Assembly: GCF_000296465.1 (NCBI RefSeq)
Contig: NZ_JH815203.1
Location: forward strand, 62,001 to 126,000
Reading direction: 5' to 3'
Length of the DNA: 64,000 nt
Origin: Barnesiella intestinihominis YIT 11860
GTDB lineage: Bacteria > Bacteroidota > Bacteroidia > Bacteroidales > Barnesiellaceae
The notes beneath the pieces were generated by a model. It did no database searches. It saw only the letters and a list, made by a program, of their open reading frames with translations, and had not been told where the DNA came from. Both the position numbers and the translations under genes were made by a program. This document shows positions 53,583-62,490 of the stretch, in pieces. Within the stretch, counting starts at the first letter, position 1, and each line of letters begins with the position of its first letter.

Positions 53583-54146
53583 TTATTTTAACTTCGCCCT
53601 TATACGGCTTAAACTTACAGGAGTAATTCCCAAATATGAGGCAAGACATTCTAAGGGAATTCTTTGTAACAAATCGGGAGTACGCTCCAACAAAACTCTA
53701 TAACGTTCGGAAGCCGTCGTGAATAACAGTGGAATTAGTTTTTCCTCTGCTCGCAAAAATTCCAATTCGGCGAGTTTTCTCCCCCAATTCGCTATATCGA
53801 TGTCTTCCTCAAACAAGCGATACAAATCGCTCCTCTTTAAGCAATACAAAAGAGAATCTTCCATAAGCTCTATGGTTTCGTATCCAGCCTCATTCTTTAC
53901 ATAACTTTTCAATGACATGATAGTCGCCCCCTCTTTCCCGATCCAAAACGTTATATCTTTACCTTCGTGCGAAACATAGGCCCTCACAATTCCTCTTTTT
54001 ATAAAGAATATATCCGACTCGATTTTCCCTGCCTCCAATAGGCGATGCCCCTTAGGGAGTCCGAGTTCCAAAGAACAAGATAACAACCTATCCATCGATT
54101 TCTCCGATATCGGATATATGCTGTTGATTATGTCTCGTAAATCCAT
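53583..54146 (-). CDS. Crp/Fnr family transcriptional regulator
   Basis: 187 residues: a cyclic-nucleotide-binding-type beta-barrel (about 15-110, GHRLLEAGKIESDIFFIKRG) and a C-terminal winged helix (LECLASYLGITPVSLSRIRAKL). The barrel lacks the clear FGE-x-AL/R-x-A cassette that binds cAMP in E. coli Crp, and no iron-binding cysteine cluster is seen, so the ligand is unknown. This is a common Bacteroidales type. It ends just after the AddB-like gene, convergently, and starts 25 bases from the TPR regulator's stop on the same strand. Confidence 0.9.
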   Translation of the reverse strand: MDLRDIINSIYPISEKSMDRLLSCSLELGLPKGHRLLEAGKIESDIFFIKRGIVRAYVSHEGKDITFWIGKEGATIMSLKSYVKNEAGYETIELMEDSLLYCLKRSDLYRLFEEDIDIANWGRKLAELEFLRAEEKLIPLLFTTASERYRVLLERTPDLLQRIPLECLASYLGITPVSLSRIRAKLK

Positions 54147-54170
54147 AAAACACGACTCATTCCAAGTATA

Positions 54171-55904
54171 TTAAATACCTCTCAAAAAATCTTCGAGCGA
54201 CTCTTTCCCCAAATTCAACTTTTGTCTCAAACGATAACGATTTTTCTTAACGCTCTCAGGTTGTAAAGAGAGCATTTGGGCTATATGTTTATTTTCCATA
54301 CCTGTACGGATATATGCACATAAACGAAGCTCCCCTTCGGTAATAGATGGACACAAAGTCTTCAACCGAACAAAGAAATCGGGATGTACCTTTACAAATT
54401 GCATTTTAAAGAAATCCCATTCATCGTCGGTCCCCAAGTGCATTCTTATATTGTTACTAATTTGCAAAGCCGTGTTCGATTGAATATTTCCGGCATCTTT
54501 TTCTTTTTCCAACTCATCGACAAGAGATTCCAATACTTGGTTCTTCTCCATGATGATCAACGAATTGGAGGCAAGCTCCCTATCTTTGTACTCCAATTCC
54601 ACTTTGAAACAATTATTCTGCAACATCTCATTCTCCAACCGAGTCACCAATTCTTTATTTTCCAACTCTTTCAATTGTTTCTTTATCTTCTCCTCCCTAC
54701 TCTTTTTCCAAAATATATAACAAATCAATGCGGCAATACAAAGTATGAATGCACAAACGACAAGAATCAAAACGAACCGGAACCTGCCTCTTTCTTCCGC
54801 CTGCTGCAATTCGAGTTCCTGTTTCTCTATGGCCGCCCGGCTTTCCATACGTCTAATTTCAGCCAAACTGTTTACTTGGTCCAACGAATCTTTATATTGT
54901 TCATACTTGTTCAAATAAACATAAGCACTGTCCTCCTGCTGTATGGCAGCAAAACATTCCGACATATTCTTTATGACAGGAACGATGAGGTCGATATTCC
55001 GAATATTCATTCTACGGCATGCCTTTCTATAATAATACAAAGCACTATCCGGTCTATGATTATTTTGGTAAAAACGCCCCATAAAACACTCCGACTGAAT
55101 CAACAGTCTTTTATTCGCAAATTCGGTAGACAATCGATACGCTTCTGAAACATATTTTTTACTCAGAGGTACATCATGTTCAGTCAACAATAACAAAGTA
55201 TTGATATAGAAAGACGTATCTTCAACACAAACAGGATTTTCCAACAGCTTATAAAGAATTTTTTCGGCCTGCACCTCTTCATTCATCGAATATAAAACGC
55301 TCGAAATATTCAACTGGTTTTTTGCCCGATAAACCGGCTTATTCAGTTTCTTATAATAAGAATCTGCTTTCTGCAAATACTCCAACGCCTTAGGATAATC
55401 TTTCAGGCGACTCAGTATGTTTCCCATATCGATATAAGCATGAGCCAACATGAACAGATTGTTCGTCCGGGCATAATACTCCGATATTTTCTTTAAATTC
55501 TTATAAGCAACATGCGGCTGATTTTTATGCATAATTGTCCATAAATGAAAAACACGCATATAATCATAAACATAACGTATGGAATCTACCTGCTGATAGG
55601 CCTCATCAATTAAATGAATTGTAGAATCGGAATTATTCTTTTTAAGCTGCGACCTTGCATCCCAAAATTTAGCTCGCCACAGGTACATCGGTTCTTTATG
55701 GTGAGCTCTGGCTATGGTATATAATTCCTGTATCAACGAATCCCGATAATAAATACTATCGGTAGATATAAATTCCAATTCAAGCACATCTGCAATCGAA
55801 TCGAATGTATTATCGATAGGCTTCCAATACGTCCCTATAACCTCACGCCCCCAAAAGTTAAAGGAATATAACCATAAACAAACGAATAAAAAACCTCTTT
55901 TCAT
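54171..55904 (-). CDS. Membrane TPR regulator with cytoplasmic LuxR-like HTH
   Basis: About 577 residues from the ATG at 55,904. A signal sequence (MKRGFLFVCLWLYSFNFWG) is followed by periplasmic TPR-like helices (about 90-370), one transmembrane helix (FVLILVVCAFILCIAALICYIF split by one residue), a coiled coil (about 420-500) and a C-terminal LuxR-like HTH (ITEGELRLCAYIRTGMENKH, then LSLQPESVKKNRYRLRQKL). This lets a periplasmic signal reach DNA in one protein, a frequent Bacteroidetes architecture. It is divergent from the T9SS cargo gene across a 113-base gap, so that gene is the natural candidate target. The frame is open to 55,973, but the signal peptide favours the shorter start. Confidence 0.88.
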   Translation of the reverse strand: MKRGFLFVCLWLYSFNFWGREVIGTYWKPIDNTFDSIADVLELEFISTDSIYYRDSLIQELYTIARAHHKEPMYLWRAKFWDARSQLKKNNSDSTIHLIDEAYQQVDSIRYVYDYMRVFHLWTIMHKNQPHVAYKNLKKISEYYARTNNLFMLAHAYIDMGNILSRLKDYPKALEYLQKADSYYKKLNKPVYRAKNQLNISSVLYSMNEEVQAEKILYKLLENPVCVEDTSFYINTLLLLTEHDVPLSKKYVSEAYRLSTEFANKRLLIQSECFMGRFYQNNHRPDSALYYYRKACRRMNIRNIDLIVPVIKNMSECFAAIQQEDSAYVYLNKYEQYKDSLDQVNSLAEIRRMESRAAIEKQELELQQAEERGRFRFVLILVVCAFILCIAALICYIFWKKSREEKIKKQLKELENKELVTRLENEMLQNNCFKVELEYKDRELASNSLIIMEKNQVLESLVDELEKEKDAGNIQSNTALQISNNIRMHLGTDDEWDFFKMQFVKVHPDFFVRLKTLCPSITEGELRLCAYIRTGMENKHIAQMLSLQPESVKKNRYRLRQKLNLGKESLEDFLRGI

Positions 55905-55980
55905 GATACAAATATACGAAAAATGCCATCTGTCCACCGATTGTCCATTCTTTTTTTTCGAGAAAAGCAGCATATTAGTT

Positions 55981-55988
55981 TACATTTG
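55981..55988 (+). promoter_or_regulatory. Putative -7 element for the T9SS cargo gene
   Basis: TACATTTG, 30 bases before the ATG at 56,018, in the short gap shared with the divergent TPR regulator. Confidence 0.45.
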
Positions 55989-56017
55989 TATATTAAAACT
56001 AAAAAATAGTGGTTAAT

Positions 56018-59000
56018 ATGAGAAAAGAAAAACTTTTTCATTTATTAGTATTATTAGGATTTACCTTATTATCCATGACCATCTCTGCCCAAACCGACAG
56101 TCGTGATGTTTACGGTTGGCTGAGATATGACGATTACAACCAAGACGAATACGGTATTTGTAAATTCAAAACCGATGCGGCCGATGACATTCAACCCGTA
56201 TGGCCTTACGACCAAGCAAGAGTAGCCTGTGCAGGTGCATTCGCCGAAGGATTCTATTATGTTTATCTATATGAGACCGACGGTTATAATGCCACCCCTT
56301 ACTCATTCAATCGCATAGATCTTTCCACCGGAGAGTCCACACAGGTCGCAGATTATAGAGGCATGCCATTTTTATTTCAGGATATGACATACGACTATTC
56401 GACCCAAACCATGTATGCCATCGGGTATGATGAAAGCGTCTATACAACACTGCTATTGAAAGTAAATCTAACCACCGGAGAAACGACCATTGCAGGAGAG
56501 ATAGGCGAAAGCAAATATGTAGCCTTAGCCTGTTCTTATGAAGGTCAATTATATGCCATCGATGTAGACTATGGAGATTTATGGAGTATCGATAAATTTA
56601 CGGGGGCAGCCACAGACATCGGCTATACCGGTGAACGGGTAAGCGAGGATCTTCAATCTATGGAGTTCGATCACGAAACAAATACTCTTTATTGGGCCGG
56701 ATATAATTTTTGGGGAACGATAAATACCTCTACGGGAGCAGCAGAAGGGATTAGTAAATTAGGGAACTATGCACAAGTCGTAGGACTTTATATACCCTTC
56801 AAAAAAACGAATCCTAATGCTCCTGCCGAAATCTCGGATTTACAAATCACACCGGGAGCTAATGGAGAATTATCTGCCGAATTGAGTTGGACAAATCCAT
56901 CTTTAACTTTCGGAGGGAATAAACTAACCAACTTAACAAAGATAGAAATTTATAGAAACGAACAACTCGTTCACGAAATCACAAACCCGACAATCGGAGA
57001 AAAAAGTAATTGGCAAGATACCGGAATACAACAAAATGGATCGGTTGTATATCGAATTACCGCAATCAATAACGAGGGAACAAGCAGCACCACGGCACAA
57101 GCAATATTTATAGGACGTGACGTACCGGCAGCTCCTTCCCAACTATCATTGATTGCCCTCGATGAAAACAGAGCAAAGATAACATGGACTACTCCACAAA
57201 CCGGTGCAAACGGAGGTTGGATAGATGCCTCTGCTCTCACCTATAAAATTACTCGTCTTCCGGATTCTATCGTTGTAGCCGAAACTACGACCGGTAATGA
57301 GTATATAGATAATTCCATTACAAAACTAAATATCTATTCTTATCAGATACAAGCCATTACCCCCGATGGCGCAGGTCCAACCGCAACCACGGACAGGCTT
57401 GTCATGGGCCCGGCATTAACTGTACCTTACCGATGTAATTTCGCGACAGACGACCAATTCGCTCTCTGGAATGTGATCGACGCCAATAATGACAAATACA
57501 CATGGAAACGGGAAACGACTCTTGCAGCCGCTTATTATTACTATAATGAAGATGGAGAAACCGGGGGAGACGATTGGTTGGTTTCTTCGCCGATTCATTT
57601 GGAAAAAGACAAAATCTATCGCTTAAAGTTTAAATTACAATCCTATGACGTAGGTTATCCCGAAAAGGTCGCCGTACATCTGGGTACAGGAGCTTCTGTC
57701 GCTGAACAGACGACCTTACTCGGCGACTACGAAATCGAAAGCAATACATTCGTCGAATATAAAGTCATTCTCCCCGAAAAGTTGGAATCAGGAAATTATC
57801 ACATTTCTTTCCATTGCCACTCTGAGCCGTACATGTTTATCCTTTATGTAACCGACGTCTTATTAGAAGAAGTCAGCGAAGGGGTCTTATCGGGTGTCGT
57901 AACAAACGGACAAACACCTTTGGAGGGCGTGGAAGTAACCATAAAAGACGCTGAAACCAAATGCACTACCGATGAAAAAGGTTTCTATGAATTTAAAGAA
58001 CTGGAAGCAGGGAACTATACATTGACGTTCAATAAAACAGGTTACCGCTATATCGAACAGAGCGATATAATCGTCGAAATGGGAGATACTGCGAAAATAA
58101 ATACGACGTTGGAGGAACTGCCTACTTATTCCGTAAGCGGTAAAATAGTAAACAGTAAAAACGAACCTATCAGTCATGCGAAAGTATCGATAACCGGATA
58201 TACCGATTACTCGACAGAATCCGGTTCCGACGGTACATTTATATTCCCACAAGTATATCAATCCAACCTATACGCACTAACCATCGAACGTTACGGGTTA
58301 AGCAACGATACACTGACTCTGAACATAGAAAATAGTAATATCGTTTTAGATGACATCATACTAAAAGACAAGCCTCTTCCACCCTATTCATTGCAAGCTG
58401 AAATTCAGGGAGAACAGGTAAAATTAGAGTGGAAAGAACCTATGGATACCCGTTTATTCCGTCACGATAACGGGATACATGGTGGAAGACTCGGAACAAC
58501 AGGATCGACAGTAAAAAGCGTATATGGTTCGGTATTCAGAACACCGACCAAGCTAACCGGAATGACATGGTTCACAGAAAACTACCTTACCACACATCAC
58601 ACGGTCAATATTTTTGTGTTCGATTTAGATACCGAAGGAGAGCCCACTTCGACCATCTTATACTCTCAAACGAATGTTCCCAACAAAGATATGGAATGGA
58701 GCAGTTTTGAATTCCCGGAACCGATAAATGCACCGAATGGATACATGTTGGCACTCAGCTATGAAGGCCACGTCGGATTAGGACTCGATACAGGCGAAGG
58801 TCCCGACTATCCGTTTACCGAAAAAACAAATTGTTTCTCAGAGGATTACACGACCGGAAAGTTCACTTATACGGAAGAACACGATATCAAACGTTCTCTG
58901 ATGATTCGCGGTATCGGTATTCTGATCGGTGAAGACGAATTACCGCCTGCCACGACAGATAAAAAATACCAAGTATGGAGACTAACCGCCGAACAGAAAG

Positions 59001-60526
59001 ACACTCCGGAACAATGGGAATTATTAACCGCCGAAACAGTAGAGGCATATTCTTATACCGATACAAATTGGAGTTCCTTGAAACAAGGATTTTATCATTA
59101 TGCAGTCAAAACCGTTTACAATAATGGAGAAATCGTTTCGCCGGCAGCATTCACGCAAACGTTAACGAAAGATATGTACACTCGGGTCACCCTCAATATA
59201 AAAACGAACACTCCTACCAACGAAGCGAAAGGAGCCCAAGTAGTTCTGACAAATATTGATGGAAACAGCGAACATATATACACCGGTACAACCGATGCTT
59301 CGGGTAAAATCGTCTTCTCCAATATATGGAAAGGGACTTACGATATAAACATTTCATTAAAAGGATTCAATAACTACACAGCTGAATCCGAAGACTTTTC
59401 CACTGAAAACAGTTACGAAAAATCTGGCTACGTATTACAAGAATATATCGTCAATCCGTTCAATCTCGAAGTGGTGAAAACCGACAACGAACAGGAGCGT
59501 ATGTTCAAATGGAACGTGGCGGAACATCTTTTCGACGATTTTGAAACTCATACCGATTTTGTCATCAACTCGGCAGGAAACATAGGCTGGACTTATATCG
59601 ACGGTGACGGTCAAGAAACTTATGGAATCGACGACGTAGACTACATCAATGCGACTCTTCCGAAAGCCTATATGATCTTTAACCCATACGCTACCGACCC
59701 CAACATCGCTCTTTTCGATCCTAATATCAGACCTCGTAGCGGAGAAAAATACTTAGCTTCATTCCCTGCACGTCCGGGTGCGAACAATGACTTTATCATT
59801 TCTCCCGAACTGAACTTCAATCGAAACTTTATATTGAAGTTTTATGCCAAGAGTTATACGGAAGATTATGGTAAAGAGTTGATGAACGTAGGATATTCGG
59901 TCACCGGTAATGACGCAACCGATTTCATCTGGCTGAACGGAGAAAAACCGATAGAAGTTCCGATGGGAAATTGGACGGAATATAAATATACCATTCCTGC
60001 CGAAGCCAAATATATAACGATTAACTGCGTCTCCAATAATATTTTCGTCTTTATGGTCGACGATATATTCATCGGAGTAGAGTTACCAGAAGGAGTCGAT
60101 TTAAACAACATGAAAGAAAATATCTCTTTCGAAGTCTATTTAGATGGTGAAAAAATCAACACGACCCAACAGAGCAATTATCTGTTCTCCGGTCTGAATA
60201 AAGGTAAACATAAAGCAGGTGTGAAAGCTGTCTTTTCTTCGGTAACGACCCCTATGACAGAAATAGAGTTTGATGTGGAAGAAGGCAGCGGAATAGAAGA
60301 AAACCAATTAAACGGCAGAACGATTCACCCCAATCCGGCAAAAGAGACAGTAACAGTTTCCGGTGAATATGACTACTTGTCCATATTCGATATATCCGGG
60401 AATGAAAAGTCTCGTTATTCTTATGGAGAAACAATAAACGTACGGAACCTGCCATCGGGTATCTACATCGTCAGAATCGTTTCCGGCAGCCAAACAGAGG
60501 TGACCAAATTGGTCGTGACTAAATAA
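56018..60526 (+). CDS. Large multidomain surface protein with type IX secretion sorting domain
   Basis: 1,502 residues. A signal peptide (MRKEKLFHLLVLLGFTLLSMTISAQ) precedes a beta-propeller-like region (about 30-260), two fibronectin III domains (about 270-470, ending in repeated W-T-N-P and W-T-T-P segments), a choice-of-anchor J/cleaved-adhesin domain (about 470-625), two carboxypeptidase regulatory-like beta-sandwiches (LSGVVTNGQTPLEGVEVTIK; YSVSGKIVNSKNEPISHAKV), another Fn3/adhesin part (about 795-1060), a third regulatory-like domain, a second choice-of-anchor domain (about 1180-1365) and the C-terminal type A sorting domain (IHPNPAKETVTVSG ... LPSGIYIVRI). The last segment directs export through T9SS. 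The start is ATG 56,018; a GTG three codons earlier is less likely. Confidence 0.93.
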   Translation: MRKEKLFHLLVLLGFTLLSMTISAQTDSRDVYGWLRYDDYNQDEYGICKFKTDAADDIQPVWPYDQARVACAGAFAEGFYYVYLYETDGYNATPYSFNRIDLSTGESTQVADYRGMPFLFQDMTYDYSTQTMYAIGYDESVYTTLLLKVNLTTGETTIAGEIGESKYVALACSYEGQLYAIDVDYGDLWSIDKFTGAATDIGYTGERVSEDLQSMEFDHETNTLYWAGYNFWGTINTSTGAAEGISKLGNYAQVVGLYIPFKKTNPNAPAEISDLQITPGANGELSAELSWTNPSLTFGGNKLTNLTKIEIYRNEQLVHEITNPTIGEKSNWQDTGIQQNGSVVYRITAINNEGTSSTTAQAIFIGRDVPAAPSQLSLIALDENRAKITWTTPQTGANGGWIDASALTYKITRLPDSIVVAETTTGNEYIDNSITKLNIYSYQIQAITPDGAGPTATTDRLVMGPALTVPYRCNFATDDQFALWNVIDANNDKYTWKRETTLAAAYYYYNEDGETGGDDWLVSSPIHLEKDKIYRLKFKLQSYDVGYPEKVAVHLGTGASVAEQTTLLGDYEIESNTFVEYKVILPEKLESGNYHISFHCHSEPYMFILYVTDVLLEEVSEGVLSGVVTNGQTPLEGVEVTIKDAETKCTTDEKGFYEFKELEAGNYTLTFNKTGYRYIEQSDIIVEMGDTAKINTTLEELPTYSVSGKIVNSKNEPISHAKVSITGYTDYSTESGSDGTFIFPQVYQSNLYALTIERYGLSNDTLTLNIENSNIVLDDIILKDKPLPPYSLQAEIQGEQVKLEWKEPMDTRLFRHDNGIHGGRLGTTGSTVKSVYGSVFRTPTKLTGMTWFTENYLTTHHTVNIFVFDLDTEGEPTSTILYSQTNVPNKDMEWSSFEFPEPINAPNGYMLALSYEGHVGLGLDTGEGPDYPFTEKTNCFSEDYTTGKFTYTEEHDIKRSLMIRGIGILIGEDELPPATTDKKYQVWRLTAEQKDTPEQWELLTAETVEAYSYTDTNWSSLKQGFYHYAVKTVYNNGEIVSPAAFTQTLTKDMYTRVTLNIKTNTPTNEAKGAQVVLTNIDGNSEHIYTGTTDASGKIVFSNIWKGTYDINISLKGFNNYTAESEDFSTENSYEKSGYVLQEYIVNPFNLEVVKTDNEQERMFKWNVAEHLFDDFETHTDFVINSAGNIGWTYIDGDGQETYGIDDVDYINATLPKAYMIFNPYATDPNIALFDPNIRPRSGEKYLASFPARPGANNDFIISPELNFNRNFILKFYAKSYTEDYGKELMNVGYSVTGNDATDFIWLNGEKPIEVPMGNWTEYKYTIPAEAKYITINCVSNNIFVFMVDDIFIGVELPEGVDLNNMKENISFEVYLDGEKINTTQQSNYLFSGLNKGKHKAGVKAVFSSVTTPMTEIEFDVEEGSGIEENQLNGRTIHPNPAKETVTVSGEYDYLSIFDISGNEKSRYSYGETINVRNLPSGIYIVRIVSGSQTEVTKLVVTK

Positions 60527-60550
60527 TAATTTTCTAATTATATTTCGAAG

Positions 60551-60585
60551 AATCCCGATACATAACGATGTATCGGGATTTTTTT
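60551..60585 (+). terminator. Terminator after the T9SS cargo gene
   Basis: AATCCCGATACA (60,551-60,562) and TGTATCGGGATT (60,569-60,580), 12-bp perfect stem with a T7 tail. Confidence 0.9.
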
Positions 60586-60671
60586 ACTACGTTCGATATC
60601 ATTCATCATTAATCGTCAAAAACTTATTTCACTTCTTATCAAATGTAAAGTAAAAATAGGCGGGACTGGAA

Positions 60672-60679
60672 TAACTTTG
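60672..60679 (+). promoter_or_regulatory. Putative -7 element for the SMR gene
   Basis: TAACTTTG, 30 bases before the ATG. The resulting leader of about 25 bases is too short for a guanidine riboswitch. Confidence 0.4.
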
Positions 60680-60708
60680 CACCGTTTTCAAATTAACCTC
60701 TCGATTTT

Positions 60709-61032
60709 ATGACGAACTGGATTATTTTGATTGTAGCAGGATTCTTCGAATCGTGTTTCGCTTTTTGCTTAGGAAAAATGAAAGGAGTTGTAGGCCTCGA
60801 ATATTACTTTTGGGGCATAGGTTTTCTAGCTTGTCTGGCTCTAAGTATGATACTTCTGGCCAAAGCCATACAGACAATTCCTATCGGCACGGCCTACCCT
60901 GTATGGACAGGAATCGGCGCTGTCGGTACGGTGATAGTAGGCATCGTCTTTTTCCATGAACCTGCAACTTTCGGTCGACTGTTTTTCGTTACGACATTAA
61001 TTGCATCAATCATAGGTCTGAAAATGGTTTAA
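60709..61032 (+). CDS. SMR family transporter, SugE/Gdx-like
   Basis: A four-helix dual-topology exporter of 107 residues. The essential Glu in helix 1 (VAGFFESCFAFCLGKMKG) is present, and PIGTAYPVWTGIGAVGTV matches the SugE/Gdx (guanidinium exporter) subgroup rather than the EmrE drug subgroup, which has IWSGVG. Guanidinium export is therefore likely but not certain: the usual Gdx motif following Glu (V-x-W-A) is F-A-F here. Monocistronic, with its own -7 element. Confidence 0.88.
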   Translation: MTNWIILIVAGFFESCFAFCLGKMKGVVGLEYYFWGIGFLACLALSMILLAKAIQTIPIGTAYPVWTGIGAVGTVIVGIVFFHEPATFGRLFFVTTLIASIIGLKMV

Positions 61033-61147
61033 TTAGAAATAAATAGTAATATATGTTCAAAGAGATAATGGCTGCCACCGAACACAACAACCTTAAACCG
61101 ATACAGACGAAAAATAAATGAGAAATAAACTACAACCGTGTTCTTTA

Positions 61148-61591
61148 CTATTCTCCGAGCTGTCGTTTTATCCACTCCATCACCACAGCCACGGCATAAT
61201 GTTGTTCCTCATCGGTCAATTCTCGACCGGCCGGTATACGATGCCATTTTTCGAAACAACCTCGGCAACAACACCCGGTGGCATGTTGAGCTATAAACAC
61301 GGGATGCCCGCGCATGGGAGTTTGTTTACCATCGTTGGGAATCACGGCCGGAGCCAATCGTTTACGAATAAAATCGGCGGCATGACGGGCAATCGTATCC
61401 TCTCCTTTTTCTTTCAGATACACTATTTCCTTAGTAGTTAAACGAAATTTGCTGCGGAACCGGGACTGTGAAAGTCGTTCGAAAAGGTCTCCCCAATCAT
61501 AGGTATTGGGTAAAGCCTCTGTTTTTTCGACAGAAGTCGATTCAGGGAATAATTCACCGCAGAAAAAATCGCTTCCTTTAACCTTCTTCAT
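61148..61591 (-). CDS. DUF4186 family protein
   Basis: 147 residues. The DUF4186 core is clear: FRLTTKEIVYLKEKGEDTI, then RLAPAVIPNDGKQTPMRGH, PVFIAQHATGCCCRGCFEKWH and VAVVMEWIKRQLG. The CCCRGCxxKWH cluster suggests metal binding. The family function is unknown. It follows the GNAT gene by 24 bases on the same strand. Confidence 0.9.
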   Translation of the reverse strand: MKKVKGSDFFCGELFPESTSVEKTEALPNTYDWGDLFERLSQSRFRSKFRLTTKEIVYLKEKGEDTIARHAADFIRKRLAPAVIPNDGKQTPMRGHPVFIAQHATGCCCRGCFEKWHRIPAGRELTDEEQHYAVAVVMEWIKRQLGE

Positions 61592-61615
61592 GAGACAAAA
61601 ACAACAGAGGTTGAC

Positions 61616-62086
61616 CTACAAAATCATCTCCATTCCTACTTTTTGAGGTTTTAAACCACATTTTTCATAAAACGTCATAGCCGATTCGTTGCAACACCAC
61701 ACATTTAAAGTGACATTGTAACACCCTTGTTCCTTAGCCAACCGAACCACCGCATCATAAATCACTTTACCCACACCATTGCCCCGTTGGCCTTCATCGA
61801 CACACAAATCGTCGATATACAGAGTCTTTATATCCGTGAGGATATGACTATCCCGATGTTGCTGAAAAATACAAAACGCATATCCCAAGACTCTATCTTT
61901 ATCATCTGCCGCTACCAAAACCGGGGTATCACAATCGGACATAATTTTTCTTAATTCTTCATCTGTATATTTTTTCTTCCCGGATTTAAATAAATCGGGG
62001 CGTCCTCGATGATGAATACTATTCACTTGAACCAAAAGTTTGTTTATCTGCTCTATATCCTTTTCTTCTGCAAACCTTATTATCAT
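61616..62086 (-). CDS. GNAT family N-acetyltransferase
   Basis: About 156 residues with the GNAT fold: MIIRFAEEKDIEQINKLL at the start, motif A LYIDDLCVDEGQRGNGVGKVI (acetyl-CoA pyrophosphate loop Q-R-G-N-G-V-G; listed here in two parts as LYIDDLCVDEG and QRGNGVGKVI), and C-terminal MTFYEKCGLKPQKVGMEM. The acceptor is unknown. The frame starts seven codons earlier (62,107), but a -7-like TATCTTCG at 62,110-62,117 and the family start favour 62,086. Upstream of DUF4186 in a likely two-gene operon. Confidence 0.9.
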   Translation of the reverse strand: MIIRFAEEKDIEQINKLLVQVNSIHHRGRPDLFKSGKKKYTDEELRKIMSDCDTPVLVAADDKDRVLGYAFCIFQQHRDSHILTDIKTLYIDDLCVDEGQRGNGVGKVIYDAVVRLAKEQGCYNVTLNVWCCNESAMTFYEKCGLKPQKVGMEMIL

Positions 62087-62107
62087 TGTGCTTATACTCT
62101 TTTTCAT

Positions 62108-62490
62108 TACGAAGATACTGATTCTTGAATATAAAAAGAAATGTCACCACCCCCAAAAATCTATCTTTCCCCAATCTCACGGCACATATCACTCTGCGGA
62201 ACAATCATCGAAGAATCAACAAAAAGGATATATTTCACTAATAATCAAAACAATACAAATAAAAATTCATAAATATCAATCAAAATAAATACCCAAGAGT
62301 AAAGTATAATATATAGATTTTATCGAAAAACGATAATTATTTATTGATTTTCTTTTTGAATTAAAATTTTATATGTATGTTTGCACTATATTAAGAATGA
62401 AAGATAAACCGGTTACAATCCTTTTTATTCACAAAAAATCTATCTTTGTAAAAATAGAATGAAACAAACAATAAATAAAAACAAGGAACA
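62108..62490. other. AT-rich intergenic region between GNAT and sppA
   Basis: No gene is visible. Two plus-strand -7-like sites, TATGTTTG (62,376-62,383) and TATCTTTG (62,441-62,448), may serve sppA. A minus-strand near-match at 62,110-62,117 may serve the GNAT gene. Confidence 0.45.
62441..62448 (+). promoter_or_regulatory. Putative -7 element for sppA
   Basis: TATCTTTG, 42 bases before the sppA ATG; a second candidate lies at 62,376-62,383. Confidence 0.4.

Noticed and set aside
54384-55148. Plus-strand open frame of 254 codons
   Set aside because: It is antisense to the TPR/HTH regulator and shows only low-complexity hydrophobic sequence.
61052-61120. Short plus-strand frame of about 22 codons after the SMR gene
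   Set aside because: Too short to support without conservation; no promoter or structural feature.
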